The notes under the pieces were generated by a model. It had not been told where the DNA came from. It was given only the letters and a program-made list of their open reading frames with translations, and searched no databases. From assembly GCA_903879975.1 (NCBI GenBank), contig CAIRNL010000123.1, positions 1-6,575 of the forward strand: 6,575 bases of DNA, in the 5' to 3' direction. Positions 1 to 6,575 of this stretch are shown here, piece by piece (the stretch's first letter is position 1; every line of letters begins with the position of its first letter). This DNA is from an uncultured Chloroflexota bacterium. Its GTDB lineage: Bacteria; Chloroflexota; Anaerolineae; Caldilineales; Caldilineaceae. A program made the translations under genes and the position numbers.

Positions 1-2983
1 CAGTGCGCAGCAAAACGCGACCAGATCAACGCCCGTTGCTGAACCTGCGGACTTTCCCATTGTGGGCATCGGCGCCTCTGCTGGCGGGCTGACAGCGTTC
101 AGAGCATTTCTGTCGGGCATCCCGGCCAACACGGCGACCGGTATTGCATTTGTATTTGTACAGCACCTCGCACCGGATCACCTCAGCGTGCTGGGCAACT
201 TGCTCAAACACTACACGAGCATGAGCGTCCATGAAGTCGAAGACGGTATGCGCCTCGAACCTGACAATATCTACCTGATTCCGCCGAACTATGACATGGC
301 GTTGTTGCATGGCACTCTGCAGTTATTGCCACCGATGACGGCGCGCGGCTTGCGGCTGCCAATCGACTTTTTCTTTCGTTCGCTTGCTCAGGATCAGCGT
401 GGGCGAGCCATCGGCATCGTCCTGTCGGGCACCGGCACGGATGGCACGTTGGGTGCACGTGCCATTAAAGGTGAAGGCGGGTTGATCATGGCCCAGGATC
501 CGCAAAGCGCAGAATATGAGGGCATGCCGGCCAGTGTGATCGCTGCCGGAGCCGCGGACCATGTTCTCCCACCGGCTGATATGCCGGTTCAACTTTTGGC
601 CTACGCAAGTCAGCAGTTCGGCAGCAGTTTGCAAGACCAATACAGGCACACACCCACCCTGACACATACGCTCAACCAGATCTGTGCCGTCATCCGTGCT
701 CAGACCGGCCATGACTTTGCCCAGTACAAAGAAAATACGATCGTGCGGCGCGTGGGCCGGCGGATGGCTCTTCAACAGATCGGCACTATGGAGATGTATC
801 TGCGCTTCCTGCGAAATTCGCCGGTCGAGGTAGAAGCGCTCTTCCGCGACCTCTTGATCGGCGTGACCAACTTTTTCCGCGATCCGGAGGCATTTGTTGC
901 CCTGGTGGAAAAAGCCTTCCCGCGCCTGTTCGAAAACAAGGCGCCGGAAGATACGGTGCGCATCTGGGTAAGTGGCTGCTCCACGGGGGAGGAGGCATAC
1001 TCGATTGCAATGTTGCTCCGTGAGTATACGGATACGCATGCACTGCGACAAAGAGTACAGATTTTTGCCACGGATATTGATGGCAACGCAATTGTCCAGG
1101 CAAGGACCGGGCTGTTCCCTGCCAACATCGTCGCTGATATCTCTGCGGAGCGGTTGACCCGCCATTTTGTGCCGGAATCGGGCAACGCTTATTACCGAAT
1201 CAAGAAGTCGATTCGCGCGATGTTGCTTTTTTCCGAGCAGGATCTGATCAAAGACCCGCCTTTCTCCAAGGTTGACCTGATCAGCTGCCGAAACGTCCTG
1301 ATCTACATGAACATAGCGTTGCAGAGGAAGTTGATCTCCTTGTTCCACTACGCGCTGAACCCTGCAGGCATTTTGTTTCTGGGCACGTCCGAGAGCGCGA
1401 GCGAGCATACGCCGCTCTTTGTCGCCCTCGACAGCAAATGGAAAATCTACATGCGACAGCAAGACTTGGCCACCGCGCCGAGTTTCGCAGTGTCCAAATG
1501 GTCGCCTGCCCCGATACACTCCTTGGTAAGTGAAGAGATGGTAAAACGCAGCAAGCCACAGCAAGACCCGCTCGATCTGCGCAGATTGACCGAATCCGCT
1601 CTTCTTACTCACTATGGGCAGGTTGGCATCCTGGTCAATCGCCAGGGGGAGATTTGCTTCATCCACGGGCGCACTGGCAAGTATCTGGAGCCAGCGCAAG
1701 GGGATGCTTCGATCAATGTTTTCACAATGGCACGTGAGGGCTTGCGTCGGGAGTTGATGACTGCGTTCCACAAAGCGGTAACGCATAACGAGACGGTGAA
1801 CTTTGGCGGGCTGCGTATCAGCACCGACGGTGACACCATTGCCGCACAGCTGACTGTAAAACCGATTTTGCTTGCTGCCGAGTCAGGCGATCCCAACCTC
1901 TTTCTGGTCATCCTGGAGGAAGTCCATGTGGACCTGCCTACAACGAAGAAAGGGACAGCTCAAGCGAGTGAGCAGGTAGGGGAGGACGTCGCTGCACGGC
2001 TTGCCTATCTTGAACACGAACTGGCGACCAAAGAAGAGTCTCTGCGATCTACCTTTGAGGAGATGGAAACCGCCAACGAGGAACTGCGCTCGGCCAACGA
2101 GGAGTTACAGTCCGTCAACGAGGAACTGCAATCGACCAATGAGGAGATGGAAACTTCCAGGGAAGAATTGCAGTCTGTCAATGAGGAACTGGCCACCGTC
2201 AACGCTGAACTGCAGGCAAAGGTGACGGAACTGTTGCGCACTAACGATGATATGAACAACCTGATGGCCGGCACCGGTATCGGCACGTTGTTCGTCGATC
2301 ATCAGTTGCGCATCACGCGCTTTACGCCGGCCATCACCCATGTGCTGAATCTGATTCAGAGCGATATCGGGCGCCCAGTCGGCCATATCGTCTCAAACTT
2401 CGCTGGGTACGGCAACCTGGTCGACGACATCAAGGCGGTTCAGGACGATCTCCAACCGCGTGAAGCCACGCTCAAGACGAACATGGGCTCGTGGTATCTC
2501 ATGCGGATCAGTCCCTATCGCACGATTAACAACGTGATCGAAGGAGCGGTGATTACCTTTGTGGATATCACCGAACGCCGGCAGGCCGAGTCCACTGTCC
2601 AGGTGCAACTGGCCGAGATTACTTCATATTACGACAATGCACCGATCGGCCTCGCAGTGCTTGACAGTGAACTGCGCTTTGTTCGCATCAACAAACACAT
2701 GGCTGCAATCAACGGTTTTCCACCTAGCGTGCATATCGGCCAGCCAATCGCTGCAATCACACCGGACCTGGCCGAACGAGCACAGCAGATCGCTGCACAG
2801 GTGCGAGTGACCGGCGAACCCGTCGTGGATCAGCGCGTCACGGGTGAAACAGAGGGCGAGCCGGGCATCCGGCGGACGTGGCAGGCAGGATGGTACCCGC
2901 TGAAAGATGGCGAGGGCACGCTTACCGGCTTCTCCGTGATTATGTATGAACTGACTGACGGGCACCAGGCCGCAGGCGGATAG
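1..2983 (+). CDS. CheB-CheR fusion with coiled coil and PAS domains (5' partial)
   Basis: Bifunctional chemotaxis-type protein with receptor glutamate methylesterase and SAM-dependent methyltransferase domains, joined to cytoplasmic sensor modules. The frame opens at base 2 and has no start in the window; 993 codons are visible (codon at base 2 counted as 1). CheB spans about residues 18-200. Its catalytic triad is present: Ser26 in GASAGG, His55 in QHLAPDH and Asp147 in SGTGTDG. No CheB receiver domain is seen. CheR spans about 221-485, with the SAM-binding GCSTGEEAYS (325-334) and the CRNVLIYM motif (429-436). A PAS-like segment follows (about 532-650), then a heptad coiled coil (about 667-747), a PAS_10-like domain (about 749-860) and a final PAS (about 870-988). 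The protein ends without a kinase domain. A GTG at 62 lies inside the conserved FPIVGIGASAGG block, so it is not the true start. The stop is TAG at 2981-2983. The hybrid kinase gene follows after 67 bp, probably in the same operon. Domain identity is very secure; the substrate is unknown, since no chemoreceptor gene is nearby. Confidence 0.95.
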   Translation, partial: SAQQNATRSTPVAEPADFPIVGIGASAGGLTAFRAFLSGIPANTATGIAFVFVQHLAPDHLSVLGNLLKHYTSMSVHEVEDGMRLEPDNIYLIPPNYDMALLHGTLQLLPPMTARGLRLPIDFFFRSLAQDQRGRAIGIVLSGTGTDGTLGARAIKGEGGLIMAQDPQSAEYEGMPASVIAAGAADHVLPPADMPVQLLAYASQQFGSSLQDQYRHTPTLTHTLNQICAVIRAQTGHDFAQYKENTIVRRVGRRMALQQIGTMEMYLRFLRNSPVEVEALFRDLLIGVTNFFRDPEAFVALVEKAFPRLFENKAPEDTVRIWVSGCSTGEEAYSIAMLLREYTDTHALRQRVQIFATDIDGNAIVQARTGLFPANIVADISAERLTRHFVPESGNAYYRIKKSIRAMLLFSEQDLIKDPPFSKVDLISCRNVLIYMNIALQRKLISLFHYALNPAGILFLGTSESASEHTPLFVALDSKWKIYMRQQDLATAPSFAVSKWSPAPIHSLVSEEMVKRSKPQQDPLDLRRLTESALLTHYGQVGILVNRQGEICFIHGRTGKYLEPAQGDASINVFTMAREGLRRELMTAFHKAVTHNETVNFGGLRISTDGDTIAAQLTVKPILLAAESGDPNLFLVILEEVHVDLPTTKKGTAQASEQVGEDVAARLAYLEHELATKEESLRSTFEEMETANEELRSANEELQSVNEELQSTNEEMETSREELQSVNEELATVNAELQAKVTELLRTNDDMNNLMAGTGIGTLFVDHQLRITRFTPAITHVLNLIQSDIGRPVGHIVSNFAGYGNLVDDIKAVQDDLQPREATLKTNMGSWYLMRISPYRTINNVIEGAVITFVDITERRQAESTVQVQLAEITSYYDNAPIGLAVLDSELRFVRINKHMAAINGFPPSVHIGQPIAAITPDLAERAQQIAAQVRVTGEPVVDQRVTGETEGEPGIRRTWQAGWYPLKDGEGTLTGFSVIMYELTDGHQAAGG
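2054..2221 (+). repeat. 21-bp imperfect tandem repeats encoding a seven-residue coiled-coil motif
   Basis: Eight consecutive 21-bp units begin at 2054, 2075, 2096, 2117, 2138, 2159, 2180 and 2201. They encode variants of the seven-residue motif NEELQSV (for example NEELRSA, NEELQST, NEEMETS, REELQSV). The units differ at many synonymous positions (gag/gaa, ctg/tta/ttg, aac/aat), so the repeat is conserved at protein level and is not a recent DNA duplication. Such Glu- and Leu-rich heptads are typical of the coiled coil linking CheR to the following PAS domain in CheB-CheR fusions. There they probably mediate dimerisation or transmit signals. Confidence 0.9.
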
Positions 2984-3015
2984 CCGCTTCCTGCAGGCGA
3001 CCTGAACGAAGAGAG

Positions 3016-3045
3016 GCCGACAGCATTGGCTGCTGGCAGGGAGAG
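3016..3045 (+). promoter_or_regulatory. Hairpin abutting the ribosome binding site of the hybrid kinase gene
   Basis: The sequence AGGGAGAG at 3038-3045 is a strong Shine-Dalgarno site five bases before the ATG at 3051, and it supports that start. Immediately upstream, 3016-3024 can pair with 3029-3037 across a four-base loop (eight of nine positions pair, one of them G.U, with one A-C mismatch). The stem ends one base before the Shine-Dalgarno site. The ribosome site is clear. The hairpin is short, and any regulatory effect is inference. Confidence 0.6.
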
Positions 3046-3050
3046 ACATC

Positions 3051-5549
3051 ATGAGCCGGCCAGAAGACAAGCCGAACCGTTCTTCGACGACCGAGTCTAA
3101 TCAGAGTCTGCGCCGGCGTGCCGAAGAAGCGCTCTCAGCTTCACCGGAACCCGACGTCGACAATTTGTCGCGCAGCGAAATTCGCCGCTTGCTGCACGAG
3201 CTTGGTGTGCATCAGATCGAACTGGAGATGCAAAATGAGGAGCTGCGCCGCACACAGGATGCCCTCTTGGCAGCGCGGACGCGTTACTTCGACCTCTACG
3301 ATCTGGCCCCTGTTGGTTATCTGACCGTAGACGAAACCAGCGCGATCCTCGAATCGAATCTTGCCGCAGCGACTATGCTGGGTAGGATGCGTCAGTCGCT
3401 AACCAAATCTCTCTTCACCCGTTACATCCTGGCCGAGGATCAGGATCAATTCTACTTGCATCGCAAACGCTTGCTGGCCACCGGCGAAATGCAGCAGTTT
3501 GAAGTGCGGCTCACGCGCTTGAATGGCAGCGTCTTTTGGGCGCGCCTGGACGCATCCCTGGCATTCGATGAAAAGAGCAATTCGCCACTCTGCCTGCTGA
3601 CGATGATCGACGTCGATGAAGTGAAGAAGCAGGCGGAGGTGATGATGCTGAATACTGTGATCGTCCATAAGGCTACAGACGCCATTTTCACGACCGGTCC
3701 AGCCCCCGATTACATCATCACGAGTTGGAACCCTGGCGCTGAGGCCATCTATGGGTGGAGCGCTCACGAGGCCATTGGCCGGTCAGCCCAGTTTCTGTGC
3801 AACGAATATCCTGGCCGTGCTCCCGACACGGTGTACCGTGACATCGTGGCGACCGGCGAGTATACGGGCGAGGTCATTCAGACGACCAAGGATGGCGATC
3901 GGGTGTCCATTGACAGCCGAGTCGTCGCGCGCTCCGATCAACAGGGCAATATTACCGGATGGATCAGCGTGAATCGCAATATCACCGCACAAAAGCAGGC
4001 TGAAGCCACGCTCAGGCGGAGCCAGCATAATCTTGCCGAGGCACAGCAGATCGGCCACATCGGCAGTTGGGAGTGGGATGTGCCACATGCCGTGATCTTC
4101 TGGTCGGACGAACTCTACCGTATCTTTGGCGTCGAAAAGGACTTTCCACTGACTGCTGCGTCCATCGCGACGAAAATTCACCCGGATGATGGCGCCTTGA
4201 ACAGCACCAAAATTCAGCAGGTGCTGGCTACCGGCGACCCTGTTGAGTATGAATGTCGCATCATCCGGCCGGATGGTAGAATCCGCTACATCGAACAGCG
4301 TATCGTTGCCGAATGTAACCTCGATGGTGCGCCGGAGCGACTGACCGGCATCACGCAGGACATTACCGAACGCAAGCGTGCCGACGCAGAGCATGAGGCA
4401 CTGCGCTCTCGCCTCTCCGAGGCAGAACGAATGGAGATGGTCGGACGCCTGGCCGGCGGCATCGCCCACGACTTCAATAATATGCTGGCGGTCATCCTCA
4501 TGCGCGCTGAAATCGGTATGCAGACAACGACGGCGGCAGACCCCATCTTTCGCCATCTTGGCGAGATCTGTAAGGTTGCGCAGCGTTCGGCTGTACTGGT
4601 GCGCCAACTGCTCGGCTATGCAGGTAGACAGGTGATCGACCCGCGCGCGCTGAACCTGAACGCAACTATTGAGGGGATGCTCACATTGCTGCGCGAGTTG
4701 CTGGGTGAGGAAGTTGAACTGATCTTCAGCCCTGCGCCTGGTTTGTGGTCAGTCTACATGGATCCGTCGCAGGTGGATCAAATTCTCGTCAATCTCTGCA
4801 TCAATGCCCGCGACGCAATCAGCGCTGCGGGGCGCGTCATTGTCAAAACAGCCAACGTCGAGACCGAACAGGAAATCTGGGCGACCGGCTTTGTGATCAC
4901 ACCGGGTGAATATATGGTCTTGTCGGTCACTGATGACGGCTGTGGGATGGAACCGGAAGTGCGCGAACATATCTTCGAACCCTTTTATACGACGAAGCCT
5001 GTCGGCAAAGGCCGTGGCCTCGGCCTGGCGACCGTCTACGGCATCGTGAAACAGAATAATGGCGATATTCAGGTGTATAGCGAGCCAGGGATCGGCTCAA
5101 CCTTCAACATCTATCTGCCCCGGCACCGCGTTGATGCCGTGCCGGAACCCGATACCAGCAAGCGCATGCTGCCGATGGGCGGCAGTGAGAGAATTCTGCT
5201 GGTCGAAGACAAGCAGAATCTCCTGCACAGCACCACGGAAGTTCTGCGTCAGTTTGGCTATATTGTGACCGAGACCGAATCGCCGATTGAGGCGGAACGG
5301 ATCGCAGCCGATGGAACGATACGCTTTGACCTGTTGGTGACCGATGTCATCATGCCGCACATGGATGGGCACGAACTCGCACTGCGCGTCGCCGTCCATC
5401 AACCGCACATCAAGTGCCTGTACATCTCCGGCTATCCAGCTGAATTTCTTGCCCGTCGTGGACTGTTGGGGCAGGACGTGCACTTGCTGCAAAAGCCATT
5501 CTCACTGGCCGATTTGGCGGACAAGATCAGGATGGCTCTGGAGAGGTAA
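3051..5549 (+). CDS. Hybrid sensor histidine kinase (PAS-PAS-PAS-HisKA-HATPase-REC)
   Basis: This 832-residue protein has no transmembrane segment or signal peptide that I can see, so it is a cytoplasmic sensor. Residues 40-75 form a charged helix with the motif LLHELGVHQIELEMQNEEL, often found before PAS domains. PAS domains lie at about 76-195, 203-314 and 326-447; the second and third end in the usual DIT/NIT-like motifs, and the third has the SWEWD start typical of PAS_3. The dimerisation/phosphotransfer helix carries the H-box GIAHDFNN with phospho-accepting His473. The ATPase domain has the N-box (Asn585 in CINARDAI), G1 box (Asp629 in DDGCGM), an F-box FEPFYTTK and the G2 box GRGLGLA. 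The C-terminal receiver (about 715-832) has the acidic pair Glu719/Asp720, phospho-acceptor Asp765 in VTDVIMP, Ser793 and Lys815, so both halves should be active. It probably autophosphorylates on His473 and passes phosphate to Asp765. It lies 67 bp after the CheB-CheR fusion gene and is likely co-transcribed. The signal sensed and the downstream partner are unknown. Confidence 0.95.
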   Translation: MSRPEDKPNRSSTTESNQSLRRRAEEALSASPEPDVDNLSRSEIRRLLHELGVHQIELEMQNEELRRTQDALLAARTRYFDLYDLAPVGYLTVDETSAILESNLAAATMLGRMRQSLTKSLFTRYILAEDQDQFYLHRKRLLATGEMQQFEVRLTRLNGSVFWARLDASLAFDEKSNSPLCLLTMIDVDEVKKQAEVMMLNTVIVHKATDAIFTTGPAPDYIITSWNPGAEAIYGWSAHEAIGRSAQFLCNEYPGRAPDTVYRDIVATGEYTGEVIQTTKDGDRVSIDSRVVARSDQQGNITGWISVNRNITAQKQAEATLRRSQHNLAEAQQIGHIGSWEWDVPHAVIFWSDELYRIFGVEKDFPLTAASIATKIHPDDGALNSTKIQQVLATGDPVEYECRIIRPDGRIRYIEQRIVAECNLDGAPERLTGITQDITERKRADAEHEALRSRLSEAERMEMVGRLAGGIAHDFNNMLAVILMRAEIGMQTTTAADPIFRHLGEICKVAQRSAVLVRQLLGYAGRQVIDPRALNLNATIEGMLTLLRELLGEEVELIFSPAPGLWSVYMDPSQVDQILVNLCINARDAISAAGRVIVKTANVETEQEIWATGFVITPGEYMVLSVTDDGCGMEPEVREHIFEPFYTTKPVGKGRGLGLATVYGIVKQNNGDIQVYSEPGIGSTFNIYLPRHRVDAVPEPDTSKRMLPMGGSERILLVEDKQNLLHSTTEVLRQFGYIVTETESPIEAERIAADGTIRFDLLVTDVIMPHMDGHELALRVAVHQPHIKCLYISGYPAEFLARRGLLGQDVHLLQKPFSLADLADKIRMALER

Positions 5550-5551
5550 CG

Positions 5552-5711
5552 CCCGCGTCATGCGGCCAAAGATGAAGGCCTCACCTGTCGCCACGAGCGC
5601 CACGATCCATAGCACTGTGCCCGCATTGGCGACCAGAAATGCCGGATCGAGCCACATGCCAGCCGGTACGAAGAAAAGCGAGGCGAAGATCTCCGCAATG
5701 CCGTTGGTCAT
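5552..5711 (-). pseudogene. Internal fragment of a CPA2/Kef-type cation:proton antiporter gene
   Basis: Read on the minus strand from 5711 downward, about 53 codons give a membrane-protein sequence containing AEIFASLFFVPAGMWLDP. This closely matches the characteristic FFVS-GM-LDP segment of CPA2 (KefB/YbaL-type) monovalent cation:proton antiporters. It is followed by another hydrophobic stretch, TVLWIVALVATGEAFIFG, in the place where that family has a helix ending in GKA-like residues; here the Lys is Glu. Full antiporters are roughly 400-600 residues, so this is a small internal piece. A minus-strand stop (TAG, 5714-5712) lies directly before the first codon. On the other side, the frame runs into antisense of the kinase C-terminus, with no further antiporter similarity. 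The fragment therefore fills the gap between the kinase stop (5549) and the next membrane-protein segment. The match is from memory of the family, not from a search. Confidence 0.6.
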
Positions 5712-6117
5712 CTATCTCTTCTATGTTGTGGCAGTGGCCCTCATTGCTGGATCGCTCGGCTATGGCCTCGTCGTCGCTTTGATGGGCGCAGTCGGCATGC
5801 ATTTTGGCTTGCTGACCTGGATCATTGGCGTCGTTGTGGCTGTGGCCCTGGCCTTTGTCACGCTGCGCTTCAATCTGGCCCAGTATGTGATCATCGTCGC
5901 CACCGCGTGGGGAGGGGCGGCCATGACCAGAGTGCCGATGGCCATAGGCGTGAATGGGGTCTCAATCGAACGGGCAAGCGGTAATCTCATCGGTTCCATG
6001 TTCGAGGGATCGCCTTTCTGGACCGTCATCTTCGTGATTATGGCTGTGGCGGGCGCCTTTGTCCAGTGGCGTGCTAGCCAAATCTGTAAGTTGGAACCCT
6101 ACGAGAACTGCATCTAA
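5698..6117 (+). CDS. DUF4203-like multi-pass membrane protein, probably truncated at the N-terminus
   Basis: An open frame of 139 codons from ATG 5698 to TAA 6115-6117 encodes a very hydrophobic protein. Membrane segments are likely at about residues 3-26, 38-56, 62-77 and 106-124. Its pattern (YLFYVVAVALIAGSLGYG, then LTWIIGVVVAVALAF, then QYVIIVATAWGGA) resembles the second half of DUF4203-type integral membrane proteins, whose function is not known. Full-length members have several additional N-terminal membrane helices, missing here. Upstream in the same frame is antisense of the antiporter fragment and then of an alternative frame of the kinase gene, with no membrane-protein similarity. 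No good Shine-Dalgarno site precedes 5698, so that ATG may be fortuitous. The frame has no internal stop. It could be a young relic, a small expressed membrane protein, or the product of a chimeric join. The reading frame is secure; expression is doubtful. Confidence 0.55.
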   Translation: MPLVIYLFYVVAVALIAGSLGYGLVVALMGAVGMHFGLLTWIIGVVVAVALAFVTLRFNLAQYVIIVATAWGGAAMTRVPMAIGVNGVSIERASGNLIGSMFEGSPFWTVIFVIMAVAGAFVQWRASQICKLEPYENCI

Positions 6118-6129
6118 CGTGATGGGATG

Positions 6130-6195
6130 TAGAAACCAGGATTTTCGGGTACCGCCCGCTGCCGAGAGGGCGAACTTGCAAAGCCCTGGTTTCTA
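6130..6195. repeat. Inverted repeat with 11-bp perfect arms enclosing a GC-rich hairpin
   Basis: The arms TAGAAACCAGG (6130-6140) and CCTGGTTTCTA (6185-6195) are perfect reverse complements separated by 44 bases. Inside them, 6142-6145 can pair with 6180-6183 (one G.U). CGCCC at 6153-6157 pairs with GGGCG at 6168-6172 around a ten-base loop, giving an interrupted stem-loop of 66 bases. It lies between two convergent frames (ending at 6117 on + and 6252 on -), a common place for bidirectional terminators or REP/MITE-like repeats. No T-tract follows on either strand, so a classical intrinsic terminator is not well supported. The rest of the 6118-6251 gap shows nothing recognisable. Confidence 0.6.
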
Positions 6196-6251
6196 TCGAC
6201 CTTCCCTGTAGCGCAGGAGAATGTCATCCACGACCGGCAGGTTCGTACGCC

Positions 6252-6575
6252 TCAACGTGTCCCGGCACCTGACTGTGCAGCCTGTTCGGCCAGCGCCGCA
6301 GCAACGCGAGCGATCAGATCGTACGGAATTGGCTGATCGAGCGGAAATTTGAGATTACCCTTCTCGCCGCGATAAGGCAGTAGCTCCGGGGCTAGTGCCT
6401 TATCGCCGTGCAACGGCGGGTAGATGCCGATATGCCTCTTGAAGGCGGCGTAGAAGAAAAAGACACGCCTGTGCCGGAAGGCAGGCATCTGATAACTGAT
6501 CGTCTCCTGCGCGTCCGGCACCACGCGTCGAACGATCGACCGGATCTTTTCCAGGATCGGGCGAACGTCGGCCGG
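6252..6575 (-). CDS. YdhG/DUF1801-family protein (5' partial)
   Basis: The minus-strand frame is open from the right edge to a TGA at 6254-6252, giving 107 visible codons; the start lies beyond the window. The visible part reads from PADVRPILEKIRSIVRRVVP through ETISYQMPAF, FFFYAAFKRHIGIYP, KGNLKFPLDQPIPYDLI to a short Ala-rich tail. This matches the order of conserved blocks in the DUF1801 (YdhG-like) family of small soluble proteins of about 110-150 residues. The Bacillus subtilis member has been described as a frataxin-like iron chaperone, but the role of most members is unsettled, and I do not assign iron binding here. A possible GTG start at 6524-6522 is inside a conserved block and should not be used. 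The gene is convergent with the plus-strand genes and appears unrelated to the signalling operon. Confidence 0.85.
   Translation of the reverse strand, partial: PADVRPILEKIRSIVRRVVPDAQETISYQMPAFRHRRVFFFYAAFKRHIGIYPPLHGDKALAPELLPYRGEKGNLKFPLDQPIPYDLIARVAAALAEQAAQSGAGTR

Noticed and set aside
323..1786. A 487-codon open frame on the minus strand, antisense to the CheB-CheR domains
   Set aside because: It overlaps a gene with unmistakable conserved motifs on the plus strand, its own translation shows no recognisable domain or hydrophobic pattern, and long antisense frames are common in GC-rich coding DNA.
2001..2225. Plus-strand alternative frame across the heptad repeat
   Set aside because: It exists only because the 21-bp repeat keeps all frames periodic; the translation is a low-complexity shadow of the coiled coil.
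5502..5711. A complete small minus-strand gene of 69 codons
   Set aside because: The last 14 or so codons are antisense of the kinase C-terminus, a stop lies directly before the first ATG, and the recognisable part is the interior of a much larger antiporter; it is better read as a relic.
5344..6117. A single 257-residue plus-strand protein beginning inside the kinase gene
   Set aside because: Its first part is an alternative frame of the receiver-domain coding region and then antisense of the antiporter fragment. Only the part from about 5698 resembles a real protein.
6148..6153. GGTACC palindrome as a possible operator
   Set aside because: A six-base palindrome is expected by chance, and nothing around it suggests a promoter.
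6130..6195. A classical rho-independent terminator
   Set aside because: The stem is long and interrupted, with 44 bases between the outer arms, and neither strand has a T-run after it. I kept it only as an inverted repeat.

Overview
The window comes from a bacterial chromosome (or a metagenomic contig) of moderately high GC content. It carries two large sensory-signalling genes, then a short stretch that looks like decayed membrane-protein genes, then the end of an unrelated small gene on the other strand. A Chloroflexota origin (Roseiflexus-like) is my best guess. It rests only on remembered resemblance of the DUF4203-type membrane protein and on the signalling architecture, so it is weak.

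Bases 1-2983 (+) encode most of a CheB-CheR fusion protein whose N-terminus lies left of the window. It has a methylesterase domain, a methyltransferase domain, a PAS-like segment, a heptad-repeat coiled coil and two further PAS domains, but no kinase. After 67 bases comes a second + strand gene (3051-5549). It encodes a hybrid histidine kinase with three PAS domains, a HisKA/HATPase core and a C-terminal receiver domain, all with intact key residues. The close spacing and shared direction suggest one operon. Together the two genes hold the modules that some bacteria carry in a single CheB-CheR-PAS-kinase-receiver polypeptide, so they probably form one sensory pathway. No chemoreceptor, CheA, CheW or DNA-binding response regulator is visible here, so the output is unknown.

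Bases 5550-6117 are unusual. Immediately after the kinase stop, about 53 codons on the minus strand resemble the interior of a CPA2/Kef-type cation:proton antiporter, with neither end of such a gene present. Directly abutting it, on the plus strand, is an open frame for the C-terminal half of a DUF4203-like multi-pass membrane protein (5698-6117). Both look like remnants left by deletion or rearrangement.

Bases 6118-6251 are non-coding and hold an 11-bp perfect inverted repeat (6130-6140 / 6185-6195) enclosing a smaller GC-rich hairpin. Bases 6252-6575 (-) encode the C-terminal part of a YdhG/DUF1801-family protein whose start lies beyond the right edge.

I see no tRNA, rRNA, CRISPR array, intact insertion sequence or convincing new biological system. 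The points most worth a second look are the two-gene CheBR/hybrid-kinase unit and the relic junction at 5550-5711.
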